Below, in pieces: positions 41,953 through 51,411 of a DNA stretch of 64,000 bases; the first letter of the stretch is position 1; each line of letters starts with the position of its first letter. The notes beneath the pieces are model-generated. The model was not told where the DNA came from, ran no database searches, and saw only the letters and a list, made by a program, of their open reading frames with translations. The stretch is from assembly GCF_947488715.1 (NCBI RefSeq), contig NZ_CANLAG010000005.1:1-64000 (forward strand), written 5' to 3'. The position numbers were made by a program, and so were the translations under genes. This DNA is from an uncultured Tateyamaria sp. (GTDB taxonomy: Bacteria; Pseudomonadota; Alphaproteobacteria; Rhodobacterales; Rhodobacteraceae).

Positions 41953-44382
41953 TTAGCCCAGTCCGGTAAAGCTGACGTCGTCCAGCAACGCGTTGACGTT
42001 GGTGATGCCAGTGAATGTCAGGCTGTCATCGCCAAAGGTCAGAACCACAAAGCCGTCAGCGTCCACCGATGCAAAGGCAAGCAGGTCATTCGCACTTGGC
42101 GACATGTTGGACAGCAGTGCGGAATCCAGCTGGAACGTGTCGATGTTGTTCTGGAAGTCCGCGATCCGGTCGTCGCCCGATCCGACAGAGAAGACAAACG
42201 TATCGGCACCGATCCCGCCGCGCAGCACGTCGTTCCCGGTTCCGCCGTCCAGCGTATCGCTGCCCGCGTTCCCTTCGAGACGGTCATCGCCCGCGCCGCC
42301 AAACAAGGTGTCCGCACCATTGTTCGCGTTCAGCGTGTCGTCGCCGTCACCACCGTTCAGCAGGTCATTGTTGATCCCGCCGTTCAACACGTCATCGCCG
42401 TCTTCACCCAGCAACGTGTCCGCGCCCGAGTTGCCGTTCAGCGTGTCATTGTCGGCGCCACCTTCCAACTGGTCGAACCCGGCCTGACCCGACAACAGGT
42501 CGTCGCCGTCACCGCCCAGCAGCGTGTCGAGGCCCAGACCGCCAAACAGCGTGTCGTTGCCAGCGCCACCATCAAGCGTGTCAAAGCCGTTGTTCCCGGT
42601 CAGGCTGTCATTGCCGTCGCCGCCAAACAGGCTGTCAAAGCCGTCCTGACCCAGCAACGTGTCATTGCCCGACCCACCGTCGATGGTGTCAAAACCGATG
42701 CCACCCGACAGGGCGTCCGAACCACCCTCGCCGGAAATCAGGTCGCCAGAGGCGCCACCCGACAGGGTGTCGTTGCCGCCTTCGCCGGTCAACGTGTCCG
42801 AATCCGGTGTGCCGGACTGATCCACAGCCTCGACAAAGTCGCTGAATTGGATGGTCTCGTCGAGGAATTGAATGTTCTCGACATCCGACATCACCACAGT
42901 GGTTTCAAAACCCGCCGTGATCTGAAGCGCGCCCATGACCAGCGTAATCGTCGCGTCGGCGCGATTGGCATTGATGACTGCGGTGTCGGTGCCGTCACCA
43001 CCCGACAGGGTGTCGTTGCCCTGCTCGCCATACAGCGTATCGTCGCCGCCACCGCCACTCAGGATGTCGTCGCCGCCACGGCCATTCAGGATGTTGGCGT
43101 CGCCATCCCCGATCAACGTGTCATTGCCGGTCCGTGATCCGCGCACATACTCGATGTCGATCAACGTGTCGGTAAAGGCAAACCCATCCCATGTGCCCGT
43201 CGCTGTGCCTGCCTCCAGATCGACGAACACAGGGCCCACGCCCGACCGGTCATAACGGATCCGGTCGAATCCTTCGCCACCGTCCACGGTGTCATTGCCT
43301 TGCTCGGTGATAAAGCTTTCGTCGCGGTCGCTGCCGGTCATGCTGTCTGCATTGTCGGTGCCGCGGATTTCCAGCCTGCCGTCGCCGCCCAGGATCGTGA
43401 TTTGCTCCATGTTGCCAAAGCCGTCATTGGCAATGACGCCCGTCGCAAGGTTGATGACAAGACCGTCAAAGGGTGCCTGATCATCGCCAAAGTTAAAGCT
43501 GAGGCGACCGCCGCCGGACAGCGTGATCGTATAGCTGTCTACGCCCTCATTGCCACGCAGGTTGAACCAGCCATCCGGCCCCGCATCGACGACAAAGACG
43601 TCATTTGCGGCCGATCCTTCGAGGCCGAGGCCATCCGCTTCGAGGATCGCGGATACGTTCACCAGAGTGTCGGTGAACCCGGCACCCGAGATTGTCCCGG
43701 TATTGGCCACACCGTCGATCGTAAAGGTAATTGGGCCAACGCCGTTGGGGACAAAATCAAGGTCGTAATCCAGCCAGACAAAGGTTTCAGAACTGACGCC
43801 CGAGAAATTGATCGTGTCATTCCCGGCGCTGGCTTCGACAACGTGTTCACCGAAAAAGTTGGAACCGATGTTGATCGTATCGCTGCCAATACCGCCCAGC
43901 AGCCGGTCAAAGTCATTGGAACTGCCATTGATCGTGATGGGTTGGGTGAGCAGGACGAGCAAATCTTCGAGGCCATCCACCATATCGATGCTGCCTGTCG
44001 CAGCACTTGCATCCAGCGTGAGCGGGCCTTGGCTGTTGAACAGGGCCGCAATCTGGCTCAAGTCGCCGGTGTTCGTGATCAGGTCCAGCGCGCCAATAAA
44101 CGGGACAAGGCCAATGCTCACATTGGTAATCGACCCCTGCGGGACACCATTCTGTTCAAAGAAGATGCTGTTGACGGTGCCGGAAATCGGATCGCCGTCA
44201 TTTCCTTCGCTCAGGGCCATGTTGGACCCGTTGATGGTCAGAAGAAAGCCAGTGTCGGGGTTTGAAATGACCAGCTGCGTGCTCGATACGGTAACTGGAT
44301 CCAGACCCTCAAGGGAGTCGTTGTTGTCGAAAAAGCCGTCTCCGATGAAATTCGAATTCGTGCCGGTGAAGGAAATAATCAT
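41953..44382 (-). CDS. RTX-type calcium-binding secreted protein
   Basis: An 809-residue protein. Residues about 440-760 are rich in the glycine-rich RTX nonapeptide GGxGxDxLx (for example GGRGGDDILSGGGGDDTLYG). The C-terminus TFVFSVGSGDDRIADFQ and a hydrophobic tail are those of serralysin-type type I secretion signals. The first half has beta-rich repeats with EAGTATGTWDGFAF but no protease zinc motif. It is therefore an RTX adhesin or matrix-type protein rather than a protease. The ATG at 44382 follows AAGG. No type I secretion genes are adjacent. High Asp/Gly content sets its base composition apart from neighbours. Confidence 0.82.
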   Translation of the reverse strand: MIISFTGTNSNFIGDGFFDNNDSLEGLDPVTVSSTQLVISNPDTGFLLTINGSNMALSEGNDGDPISGTVNSIFFEQNGVPQGSITNVSIGLVPFIGALDLITNTGDLSQIAALFNSQGPLTLDASAATGSIDMVDGLEDLLVLLTQPITINGSSNDFDRLLGGIGSDTINIGSNFFGEHVVEASAGNDTINFSGVSSETFVWLDYDLDFVPNGVGPITFTIDGVANTGTISGAGFTDTLVNVSAILEADGLGLEGSAANDVFVVDAGPDGWFNLRGNEGVDSYTITLSGGGRLSFNFGDDQAPFDGLVINLATGVIANDGFGNMEQITILGGDGRLEIRGTDNADSMTGSDRDESFITEQGNDTVDGGEGFDRIRYDRSGVGPVFVDLEAGTATGTWDGFAFTDTLIDIEYVRGSRTGNDTLIGDGDANILNGRGGDDILSGGGGDDTLYGEQGNDTLSGGDGTDTAVINANRADATITLVMGALQITAGFETTVVMSDVENIQFLDETIQFSDFVEAVDQSGTPDSDTLTGEGGNDTLSGGASGDLISGEGGSDALSGGIGFDTIDGGSGNDTLLGQDGFDSLFGGDGNDSLTGNNGFDTLDGGAGNDTLFGGLGLDTLLGGDGDDLLSGQAGFDQLEGGADNDTLNGNSGADTLLGEDGDDVLNGGINNDLLNGGDGDDTLNANNGADTLFGGAGDDRLEGNAGSDTLDGGTGNDVLRGGIGADTFVFSVGSGDDRIADFQNNIDTFQLDSALLSNMSPSANDLLAFASVDADGFVVLTFGDDSLTFTGITNVNALLDDVSFTGLG

Positions 44383-44567
44383 AATGCCGCCTTTTAATTT
44401 CTGGGGTATTTTCAAATCAGACCCGAAACACAGATTTGTGACAAGTGTATTCTTTGCCATCACACCCGCGGCATCGCCTTTGGCCAGCTATGTTTAGACG
44501 GTTCAAGCCTTGATGGACCTATGCCGCAGGGCGCGTCAGAAGTGAGTGATCTTGTTTTCGAGGGGCC

Positions 44568-44588
44568 AATTCCCGCAATGCGGGAATT
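44568..44588. terminator. 9-bp hairpin 3' of the PNPOx-like gene
   Basis: AATTCCCGC (44568-44576), a 3-base loop, then GCGGGAATT (44580-44588). It lies in the 44464-44643 gap after the minus-strand gene ends and 5' of the RTX gene. T-run support is weak on either strand. Confidence 0.4.
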
Positions 44589-44643
44589 TTCCGGCCGCAG
44601 TAGTGATTAAAGGCGAATCAATTCGGTTCTGCGCAGCCCGGAT

Positions 44644-45198
44644 TTACGGCGCCACCCAGGTTCCGCGCCAATCCGTATCCGCACTAAAGACTGCGCGGCG
44701 ATGGCGTGCGCCCAACTGCACGATATCCATCTCTGTGACGGCACAGAGCAACACGGCAAAACGCGCGCGCAACGCCGGTTTTTCATAGGCATGGACGTGG
44801 TCAATCGGGGTGCCGGGCAAGGGGTTCGTGCCATAGGATACCCGCGAGGCCACTGGAACAGATGCCCAGGCCGCGTCGACCTCCGGGCCTGTCACGATCT
44901 CAACCTTCGTCGTCAGACGAATTTGCAGGTCCGCGCGCGGCACCCATACGTGCAGGGCCGCAAACTGGGCGTGGCGCAGGGACGCGACCTTGGGCGTGTC
45001 CACATCCGTATGAACCTCGACCTCTCGCGCGCTGACTGAGGCCCGGCGCATGGCGACTGTGCGAGCCTCCGGCATTCCGGACGGCGATACGGTCGCAAAG
45101 GTTGGAAACCGCGCGGGATGCCTGCTGTCTGCGGCACCACGGGCCAAATGTTGCCACGCCAGGTCGTAAAAGGCCTGCAAATCGTTTGGGTCACTCAT
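44644..45198 (-). CDS. Pyridoxamine 5'-phosphate oxidase-family flavoprotein
   Basis: A 184-residue split-barrel FMN protein. RTVAMRRASVSAREVEVHTD and PKVASLRHAQFAALHVW are typical of the PNPOx-like fold, with RFAVLLCAVTEMDIVQL at the dimer interface. It is smaller than and lacks the full C-terminus of PdxH, so it is more likely a general FMN or F420-type protein than the pyridoxal-phosphate enzyme. It overlaps the AttH-like gene start by 8 bases and is the last gene of the ABC/FtsX operon. Confidence 0.65.
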   Translation of the reverse strand: MSDPNDLQAFYDLAWQHLARGAADSRHPARFPTFATVSPSGMPEARTVAMRRASVSAREVEVHTDVDTPKVASLRHAQFAALHVWVPRADLQIRLTTKVEIVTGPEVDAAWASVPVASRVSYGTNPLPGTPIDHVHAYEKPALRARFAVLLCAVTEMDIVQLGARHRRAVFSADTDWRGTWVAP

Positions 45199-46234
45199 AA
45201 CCTGTCATCTCCAGATATCCTTGCCCCGTGTGACTGCCGCTCACCCGCACCGGACCTTCCCAATAGGGGATCGAAAGGTCCATCCATGCCTGCGGGTTCA
45301 GCGCCTCGACCGTCACATCCACCTGACGGTCCGGCACGGCGACGCGCCAACGGGTTGGCACCTTACGCCCCGCAACATCGGTGATTTCGCGCGGTTCGAC
45401 CTGCACAATCCCGTCCGGGATCGGCGTCGCATTGCCATCGGCATTAATCCAAGTGCCAGAGCTAAAGCTGTCCCCATCGCTCTGGCGCAACCGAAACGCC
45501 ATCAGCTTGTTGCCATCGTCCAGCGACAACGAAAACCAGTCCCAGCCCGTCTGCGTCTCGCTCAGCGGTTGCGAGGACCACTCGCGGTCCAGCCATGCCG
45601 ACCCCGTGACCTGCACCGGCCCGTCCGGCAAGGTTAGCGTGCCTTCGATGTTGTAGGACGGCTGCGAATAGTAATAGCTCGCTTGCCCCTCGGTCGATTT
45701 GACCGAATAGCCATCGCGCCCGTGAAAGACGAGCGGGCCGTCGGCGGTCAACGCCATGTCATAGGCAAAATCCTGACCCGACGCGTTCAGCGCCAAGGTG
45801 TCAAAGTCCGGCCCCCTGAGCGCCCATTCGTCGATCCACGCCTCGAACGGTGCGGCGGTTACACCGGCCTGTCCGATGCCACCACGCGCAAACCGCTCGC
45901 TGGCGTGGTGCGCCTCTGGGGTCGTCACGGCGGCATGCGCAAACCAGACCTGTGGCGATGACCAACCCGCGGCCTCTCCGGGGGCGAGGGCGGACCGAAA
46001 GAGCGTCCATTGCAACCCATAGGCCGTGCCATTGGCATCTGTCAGGTTTGCCGTGATGTACCACCATTCGATCCGGTAATCCGGGTGCGGGCCATGGTCC
46101 TCGGGAAAGGTGAATTGCGGATCAGGGCGCGGCATTGCAAAGCCGTCGTCCGCCGTCGACCCTAACCCGGAAAACCCCTGCGCCATCGCGCATACCGGCC
46201 AAAGCATGAGAAACAGGATCAGCCTAACGTTCAT
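45191..46234 (-). CDS. AttH/CrtC-like lipocalin-domain secreted protein
   Basis: A 347-residue exported protein. The N-terminal RLILFLMLWPVCAMAQG is a signal peptide. YRIEWWYITANLTDANG near residue 55 and SAWLDREWSSQPLSETQTG are hallmarks of the AttH/hydroxyneurosporene-synthase (DUF1298-like carotenoid-1,2-hydratase) family, which has two lipocalin-like domains. The location downstream of an ABC ATPase and an FtsX-type permease fits the attEFGH arrangement of Agrobacterium, where the protein is exported or anchored. The ATG at 46234 follows AAGGTG. Ligand and role are unknown. Confidence 0.75.
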   Translation of the reverse strand: MNVRLILFLMLWPVCAMAQGFSGLGSTADDGFAMPRPDPQFTFPEDHGPHPDYRIEWWYITANLTDANGTAYGLQWTLFRSALAPGEAAGWSSPQVWFAHAAVTTPEAHHASERFARGGIGQAGVTAAPFEAWIDEWALRGPDFDTLALNASGQDFAYDMALTADGPLVFHGRDGYSVKSTEGQASYYYSQPSYNIEGTLTLPDGPVQVTGSAWLDREWSSQPLSETQTGWDWFSLSLDDGNKLMAFRLRQSDGDSFSSGTWINADGNATPIPDGIVQVEPREITDVAGRKVPTRWRVAVPDRQVDVTVEALNPQAWMDLSIPYWEGPVRVSGSHTGQGYLEMTGYE

Positions 46235-48593
46235 TTGCAAACACCTTGAGCAAAACAGCCGGAGGCACCCGCATCAAACGGCGTGCAGGCCACGCAGCGG
46301 CCAACCCGGCGGCGGCCAGCGCATAGGCCCCCAGACGGGCATAGTCGACCGGAAACAGGAACATCGGCAAGCGCCAGCCAAATGCCTCCACGTTGACAAC
46401 TGACAGCAGCACCCACGCCAATGCCAACCCCAGCGGCAGGGCGCAGACAAACACCAACGCCGACAACGCCACCGCGCGCAACAGCTCCAGCTGCCCCAAC
46501 CGCGCACGGGTCAGACCCAGCGCCCAGACAGGGGCCAACTGCGGCACCCGCAGATCGGCGAGGGTCAAAAGGCTCATCAGGATGGCAAATCCGGCCACCC
46601 CCAATGTCAGCACATTCAACGCCGCCGTCACGGTAAATGTCCGCTCGAACACGTCCAGCGACACAGCCTTGATTGCGGCCTGATCGGTGATGTCGCTGTC
46701 GGTTAGATCAAGCGCACGCACCAGGTCGGTGCGCAGGGCGCTGGCATTGTCTGTGCGGATGCCGAACTGCGTCGGAAAGACATCGGGGTGCAATGTGCCG
46801 AACATGTCGGCGGCAATGACAACCTGACCCTGCGGATTGCCATAATCCCCAACAATGCCCGCAATCGGCAATGGATCGGCACCATCCACCGTAACCTCAT
46901 CCCCGATCCACAGATCACTGCGCCGGGCCAATTGCTCATTGATCACGGCGGCCTCGCCCCGCTCCACCCGGTCCCAGGCATCCGGTGAAGCATCCAGAAA
47001 CACCCAATCGTCGCGATAGGTGGGGCCAACGCGGATGCCGAACAGACGCACAGGCAGCCCTGCCGCCACACCCGGCACCGACAACAGCGGCAGCGTCTCA
47101 AGGTCCCGGTCCTCGAGATAGGCCATCAGGGCAGTGCTCTGCGCCTCGGTTTCGACCCGCACAAACAGCTCCGGCGCAAGGCGTTGATCCAGAAACCCGA
47201 CAAAGGTCAAACGAAAGCTCGACACCATCGTCGACACCCCGATATTCGCCGATACCGCCAACAGCAGCGCCATGAGCGCAAGGCTCAACCCCGGCAATTG
47301 TTGCCGCGTGTCGGCCCAGAACCAGCGCCAGACCGGCGCCGTTGTCATCCGTTCAAACCGGCCCATCATCCAACCCGCAACGGCGGGCAGCGCCAGTGCC
47401 GCCCCAATCAACAGGCAGGCGAGCAACGCAAAGGCTGCCAACAGCCCATCGGCCAGCAGGGCCAGCAGCCCGGCGGCGCCCAACAGTCCCAGCGCCGCCC
47501 CCGTTTGCGCCCGCAACCGAACCCCGCTTGCCATGACCCACGCGCGGGGCCGTGCGCTTGCCAACAGGGGCATACGCGCGATGTCCCACAACCGGCTGGC
47601 CAGCGCTGCGGCGGTGCCAAACATCGCCAGCAAAAACCCGGTCAGCCACCATTCTGGCCGCACCGCCAGCGTGCCGGACACATCGGCCCCGTACAGCCCC
47701 TTGAGCGTCGCCGCCACGTCGGGCAGCAACAGCGCCGCGATCACATAGCCCAGGACAATTCCGACCACCGCCCCAAGTGCGGCGAGCGTCATCATTTCCA
47801 CGCAGATCACCGTCACCAACAGGCGCATCGGCACACCAAGCGACCGCAACGTCCGTATCATCCCGCGCCGCTGTTCAAAGGCGAGGCCAATCGTGCTGTG
47901 CACAATGAACAGCCCAACGGCAAAGCTGAGCAATCCGAAGGCGGTGAGGTTGAGATGAAAGCTGTCCGTCAGTTGTGCAATATCTGCGGTTTGTTGCGAT
48001 GCTTGCCGCTTCAGTTCGGGCGGTAGGGCAGGGCGGTCAGCTTGTGCAAAGGGCTGGTCCGGCAGAACCATCAAACGCGTCAGCGTGTCCCGCTCTGCCA
48101 GCCTCAGAACCAACCCGACGTCGCCCATGGCAAGGCCGGGGCCAATCGACGGGTCGACCACCACATCCGCCAACCCACTCAGGCCCGCCGCCGTTTCCGC
48201 ATTGGCAAACAGCGCGTCCAGACGGCCCATACCACCGGCACCCGCCTGCGCAAAAGCCGTCGCAGCCAGAGGGGAGGTCAGCGGGTCGATCCCAATCACG
48301 CGGACACCGTTCAGCGTGGTCTCAACAACCGGGGACACCAACCATCCTGCACGGCGCAGCGCGACATAGGTGTCCACGGCAATCGCGTCGCCACGTCGCG
48401 GAACGAGTTGATCGTATTGCCCCTCACCCAAAGTGTTCGCGGCCGCGTCATAGCTGGCCCGCGCTTCGGAATTTATCGCCTGCACACCCGACCACAGACC
48501 CGTCGCCAGCGCCAACCCCGCAAGAAAGGCAAAAAGCTGAACAGGGTTCCGCCGCCAATGCGACAGCAGCGCCGCAAAACAGGCCCGGATCAC
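46224..48593 (-). CDS. FtsX-like ABC transporter permease
   Basis: A 789-residue permease with two FtsX domains, each with four transmembrane segments and a large extracytoplasmic loop: an N-terminal copy (residues about 15-360) and a C-terminal copy (about 400-789). Hydrophobic segments such as TVICVEMMTLAALGAVVGIV and AVALSALVFVCALPLGLAL mark them. The start is a GTG at 48593 that overlaps the ATPase stop (GTGA). Members of this family act in lipoprotein release, antibiotic efflux or secretion. The lipocalin gene next to it suggests a lipid or hydrophobic ligand. Confidence 0.82.
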   Translation of the reverse strand: MIRACFAALLSHWRRNPVQLFAFLAGLALATGLWSGVQAINSEARASYDAAANTLGEGQYDQLVPRRGDAIAVDTYVALRRAGWLVSPVVETTLNGVRVIGIDPLTSPLAATAFAQAGAGGMGRLDALFANAETAAGLSGLADVVVDPSIGPGLAMGDVGLVLRLAERDTLTRLMVLPDQPFAQADRPALPPELKRQASQQTADIAQLTDSFHLNLTAFGLLSFAVGLFIVHSTIGLAFEQRRGMIRTLRSLGVPMRLLVTVICVEMMTLAALGAVVGIVLGYVIAALLLPDVAATLKGLYGADVSGTLAVRPEWWLTGFLLAMFGTAAALASRLWDIARMPLLASARPRAWVMASGVRLRAQTGAALGLLGAAGLLALLADGLLAAFALLACLLIGAALALPAVAGWMMGRFERMTTAPVWRWFWADTRQQLPGLSLALMALLLAVSANIGVSTMVSSFRLTFVGFLDQRLAPELFVRVETEAQSTALMAYLEDRDLETLPLLSVPGVAAGLPVRLFGIRVGPTYRDDWVFLDASPDAWDRVERGEAAVINEQLARRSDLWIGDEVTVDGADPLPIAGIVGDYGNPQGQVVIAADMFGTLHPDVFPTQFGIRTDNASALRTDLVRALDLTDSDITDQAAIKAVSLDVFERTFTVTAALNVLTLGVAGFAILMSLLTLADLRVPQLAPVWALGLTRARLGQLELLRAVALSALVFVCALPLGLALAWVLLSVVNVEAFGWRLPMFLFPVDYARLGAYALAAAGLAAAWPARRLMRVPPAVLLKVFANER

Positions 48594-49267
48594 ACCAAAA
48601 CCCCGTTCCGCAGGTGCAATTGCGTGTTCATCCGGGCGGCGATGGCGGGCGAATGGGTCACAATCATCAGGGCCGCGCCCGTCTGCGCCACCAGCCGCAG
48701 CATTTCGTCCATGACATCCCGCGCGGTGGCTTCGTCGAGGTTGCCCGTCGGCTCATCCGCGAGCATCAGCTTGGGCTTAGCTGCCAATGCGCGCGCGATG
48801 GCGACCCGCTGCTGCTGCCCACCTGACAGCGCCTCCGGGTATTTGTGCAGATGCGCGCCCAGCCCAAGCGCCTGCACCAAATTGTCGATATGCGCGGGAT
48901 CGACGCGATCTGACAACGCGGCCTGAAAGCCGATGTTCGCGGCCACAGTCATGGACGGGATCAGGTTGAACTGCTGAAACACCAGCGCGATCTCGGTCCG
49001 GCGGAACGCGGCCAGCGCCGCATCACGCATCGCCGTCAAATCGTGGCCGGACACCTTGACCTTGCCCGCGTCCGGCGCATCCAGCCCGCCCGCAATATGC
49101 AAGAGCGTGCTCTTGCCGCTGCCGGATTCCCCGGTCAGGGCAACGGTCTCACCCGCGTTCACCGCAAAACTGACACCGCGCAGCACGGGAATGTCACCTG
49201 CGCTGTCGCGGTATGATTTTTTGACGTAATTAAGCTCTAGCAGCACGGTGTACCCCTGTTCGGGCAT
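48590..49267 (-). CDS. ABC transporter ATP-binding protein, LolD/MacB type
   Basis: A 225-residue ATPase. Walker A is GESGSGKSTLL, the signature motif is ALSGGQQQRVAIARAL, and Walker B is LMLADEPTGNLDEATA. Membership of the MacB/LolD/FtsE group follows from length and partner type. The start is set at the ATG at 49267; GTG at 49246 after AGGGG is a possible shorter start. It is the first gene of the operon and energises the FtsX-type permease encoded next. Confidence 0.86.
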   Translation of the reverse strand: MPEQGYTVLLELNYVKKSYRDSAGDIPVLRGVSFAVNAGETVALTGESGSGKSTLLHIAGGLDAPDAGKVKVSGHDLTAMRDAALAAFRRTEIALVFQQFNLIPSMTVAANIGFQAALSDRVDPAHIDNLVQALGLGAHLHKYPEALSGGQQQRVAIARALAAKPKLMLADEPTGNLDEATARDVMDEMLRLVAQTGAALMIVTHSPAIAARMNTQLHLRNGVLV

Positions 49268-49418
49268 AACCTATGCCATCACGGCGCGTCTAACAGGGCC
49301 GCGGCGATGTTTTTGTCGTCGCAGTCCATACGATGCGCGACCGTAATGCCCTGCCGCGGTCGCCCATGCTGCCAATCCGGAATTTTTCGCGCCAAAGGTG
49401 CAAAAAGCCATTGACTTG

Positions 49419-49435
49419 AATACACGCAATACACG
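49419..49435 (+). repeat. Tandem AATACACG repeat upstream of the ferritin-like gene
   Basis: AATACACG (49419-49426), C, AATACACG (49428-49435). It follows TTGACT (49411-49416) and lies about 106 bases before the TTG start of the ferritin-like gene. This looks like an activator site or promoter element, with no clear -10. Nothing else is supported in the 274 bases from 49268 to 49541. Confidence 0.3.
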
Positions 49436-49541
49436 AGCCTGACACCATAGATATGTACGCCATTTTGTTCGGCACACCACCTGTTGCGGTTTATTCATCG
49501 ACCGACAGCACTTTTTGAAAATCTGACTTGGGGAGGTCGAC

Positions 49542-51395
49542 TTGAATCCGCACGACAATTGGGAACACGTTCGCGAGGCGACAAAACAATTCGATTTGAA
49601 CCCGGCGGAAAGCATCATGGTCTTTGCCATGAACGCCGGGGTCTACGGAAATCGCGAGAAAATTCTGGCCCGGCTCAAGGGAGATCTGCAAGCCGCGATC
49701 TCTGTCGAATTGGCCACCATTCCGATCTATCTCTACACCTACTACTCGATCGACCGGACGGTGAATTCGGGGCGCGACCTGACCGATACATCGCGCTTTG
49801 CGAACGAGGCGGGCGCGGTGATCATGTCCGTCGCCGTCGAAGAGATGCTGCACATGTCCTTGTCCAGCAACATCTACTTTGCCCTGACCGGCGCGCCGCC
49901 CCAACTGTACATGGCCGCCCCTGCGACTTACCCGACCATGCTGCCACACCACAATCCGGTGGGACCACCGGGCCCACAAGGCGGCACCGACACGCACATC
50001 CCGCTCAAGGGGCTCAGCTTTGAACAGCTGTGGCATTTCCTGCAAATCGAATACCCGCAGGGGCCCATCAATCTGGTGATGGATGTGGTCGAACTGTTCG
50101 ACCCCGAGCTGAAATGGCAAACGACCATGGATCCCGCGCAAGTCACGGCTGATCTGGGCAAATTGCTGCACGGTCTGGGATGGCCTTCGGACGAGAACTG
50201 GAACTCGATTGGTCAGTTCTATTCGTTCATCCGGTGCATGATCGCCTGCGCCCATGTCACCGAAGAGGACTTTCAAACCGGTCTTGCCGCGCGCCAGATC
50301 CAGCCGCTGAACTATTCGCCCAACAACGTCGACACGATCTACGCCAAGGCCAAGTTCAACAAGAAAGCGCCTGCACCGGCGGCGGGCTGTGGTGCGGCGC
50401 AAACCGCGTCGAAACTGCCTCACGCGTCCGAAGTGGCGGTGTACACCGACGAACCCGACAGCCACGCGGGTGGCCACGAAGGTGACTGGGGTGAGGACAA
50501 CGAGCTGATCACCGTCGCCAGCAAGACGCAGGCGATGATCGCCCTTCAGACGATTTGCGAGCAGGGCGAGGGCTACAAGGACGCCTTTGGCGCCGAAAAC
50601 AACACCGACGACCCGCAAAAGGCCGCCGGTGGCGGTGGCCCTGCAGATGTGCGCAACTACGAACCCGAAGAAAGCCATTTCTTCAAGTTCCTGCGTCTTC
50701 AGGCCCAGTTCGTCGAATACGACCAGCACAAGGAAAAGCTGCCCGAGTGGATGGCCGCCGAGATCAAGGAGATGGAGCTTGAGGAACTGCTCGAGCACCA
50801 ATACGCCAAACGCACCGCCGCCAGCCTGATTGACGGCGGCATGGTCTATGACGTGCCGACCAGCCCCGTTAGCGCGCAATATCCGCCCGCTTATGCCGCG
50901 CTGAACGACTTCAACAGCGGTCTGTTCCAGTACATGCTGATCCTGTCCGAAACGATCTATCTGGTGAAACCCGAGATGATCGGACCGAACAAGAAGGTGC
51001 ACAGCCAGCAGCAGTTCTTTAACATCGCGCTGCACCGGTCGATGATCTGGATCATGGACAAGTGGATCCAGATGATGCGCGAACTGGACCCGATGGCTGA
51101 CGGTCCGCACGCGGGCAAGATCATGGGGCCAACCTTTGAGAACCTCAGCCTCGGCACGCGGGAAAATGCCTTTGACGCTCTTGTAGCGCTGGGCGACCGC
51201 GCCGTTGCGGCATCCTCGGCCTTTGATGCATCAACACAAAGCAACATCGCGCACCTTGTCGCCAAGGCGGTCAGCCTGATGAGCACGGACGGCAAGGACC
51301 CAATGCACCTGCCCAACGTGCAGGACCATTGGAACGGCAACACACCCATCAACCCGACGCCCGCCGACACCTCCGGCGCGATTGCGGCTGAATAG
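49542..51395 (+). CDS. Ferritin-like protein of the RebD/VioB C-terminal (iminophenyl-pyruvate dimer synthase) family
   Basis: A 617-residue protein. LKGDLQAAISVELATIPIYL (residues about 45-65) and AVAVEEMLHMSLSSN (about 105-120) form the four-helix ferritin-like domain with Glu and His ligand candidates, as in the ferritin-like region of VioB/RebD. The N-terminal large catalytic domain of VioB is absent. A GGGGAGG Shine-Dalgarno sequence about 5 bases before the TTG at 49542 decides the start. A Cys-rich peptide gene, an MNIO gene and a DUF2063 gene follow in tight succession, so it probably works in that RiPP pathway. Role inferred: oxidative or metal-dependent chemistry. Confidence 0.75.
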   Translation: MNPHDNWEHVREATKQFDLNPAESIMVFAMNAGVYGNREKILARLKGDLQAAISVELATIPIYLYTYYSIDRTVNSGRDLTDTSRFANEAGAVIMSVAVEEMLHMSLSSNIYFALTGAPPQLYMAAPATYPTMLPHHNPVGPPGPQGGTDTHIPLKGLSFEQLWHFLQIEYPQGPINLVMDVVELFDPELKWQTTMDPAQVTADLGKLLHGLGWPSDENWNSIGQFYSFIRCMIACAHVTEEDFQTGLAARQIQPLNYSPNNVDTIYAKAKFNKKAPAPAAGCGAAQTASKLPHASEVAVYTDEPDSHAGGHEGDWGEDNELITVASKTQAMIALQTICEQGEGYKDAFGAENNTDDPQKAAGGGGPADVRNYEPEESHFFKFLRLQAQFVEYDQHKEKLPEWMAAEIKEMELEELLEHQYAKRTAASLIDGGMVYDVPTSPVSAQYPPAYAALNDFNSGLFQYMLILSETIYLVKPEMIGPNKKVHSQQQFFNIALHRSMIWIMDKWIQMMRELDPMADGPHAGKIMGPTFENLSLGTRENAFDALVALGDRAVAASSAFDASTQSNIAHLVAKAVSLMSTDGKDPMHLPNVQDHWNGNTPINPTPADTSGAIAAE

Positions 51396-51411
51396 GGCAG
51401 GGAGACACCAA

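Noticed and set aside
42200-43110. Apparent tandem DNA repeats, possibly CRISPR-like
   Set aside because: The periodicity is 27 bases per RTX nonapeptide and lies inside a coding frame; there are no uniform spacers.
49491-51110. Long minus-strand open frame opposite the ferritin-like gene
   Set aside because: No motif is seen, whereas the plus frame has the ferritin-like signature and a strong Shine-Dalgarno sequence.
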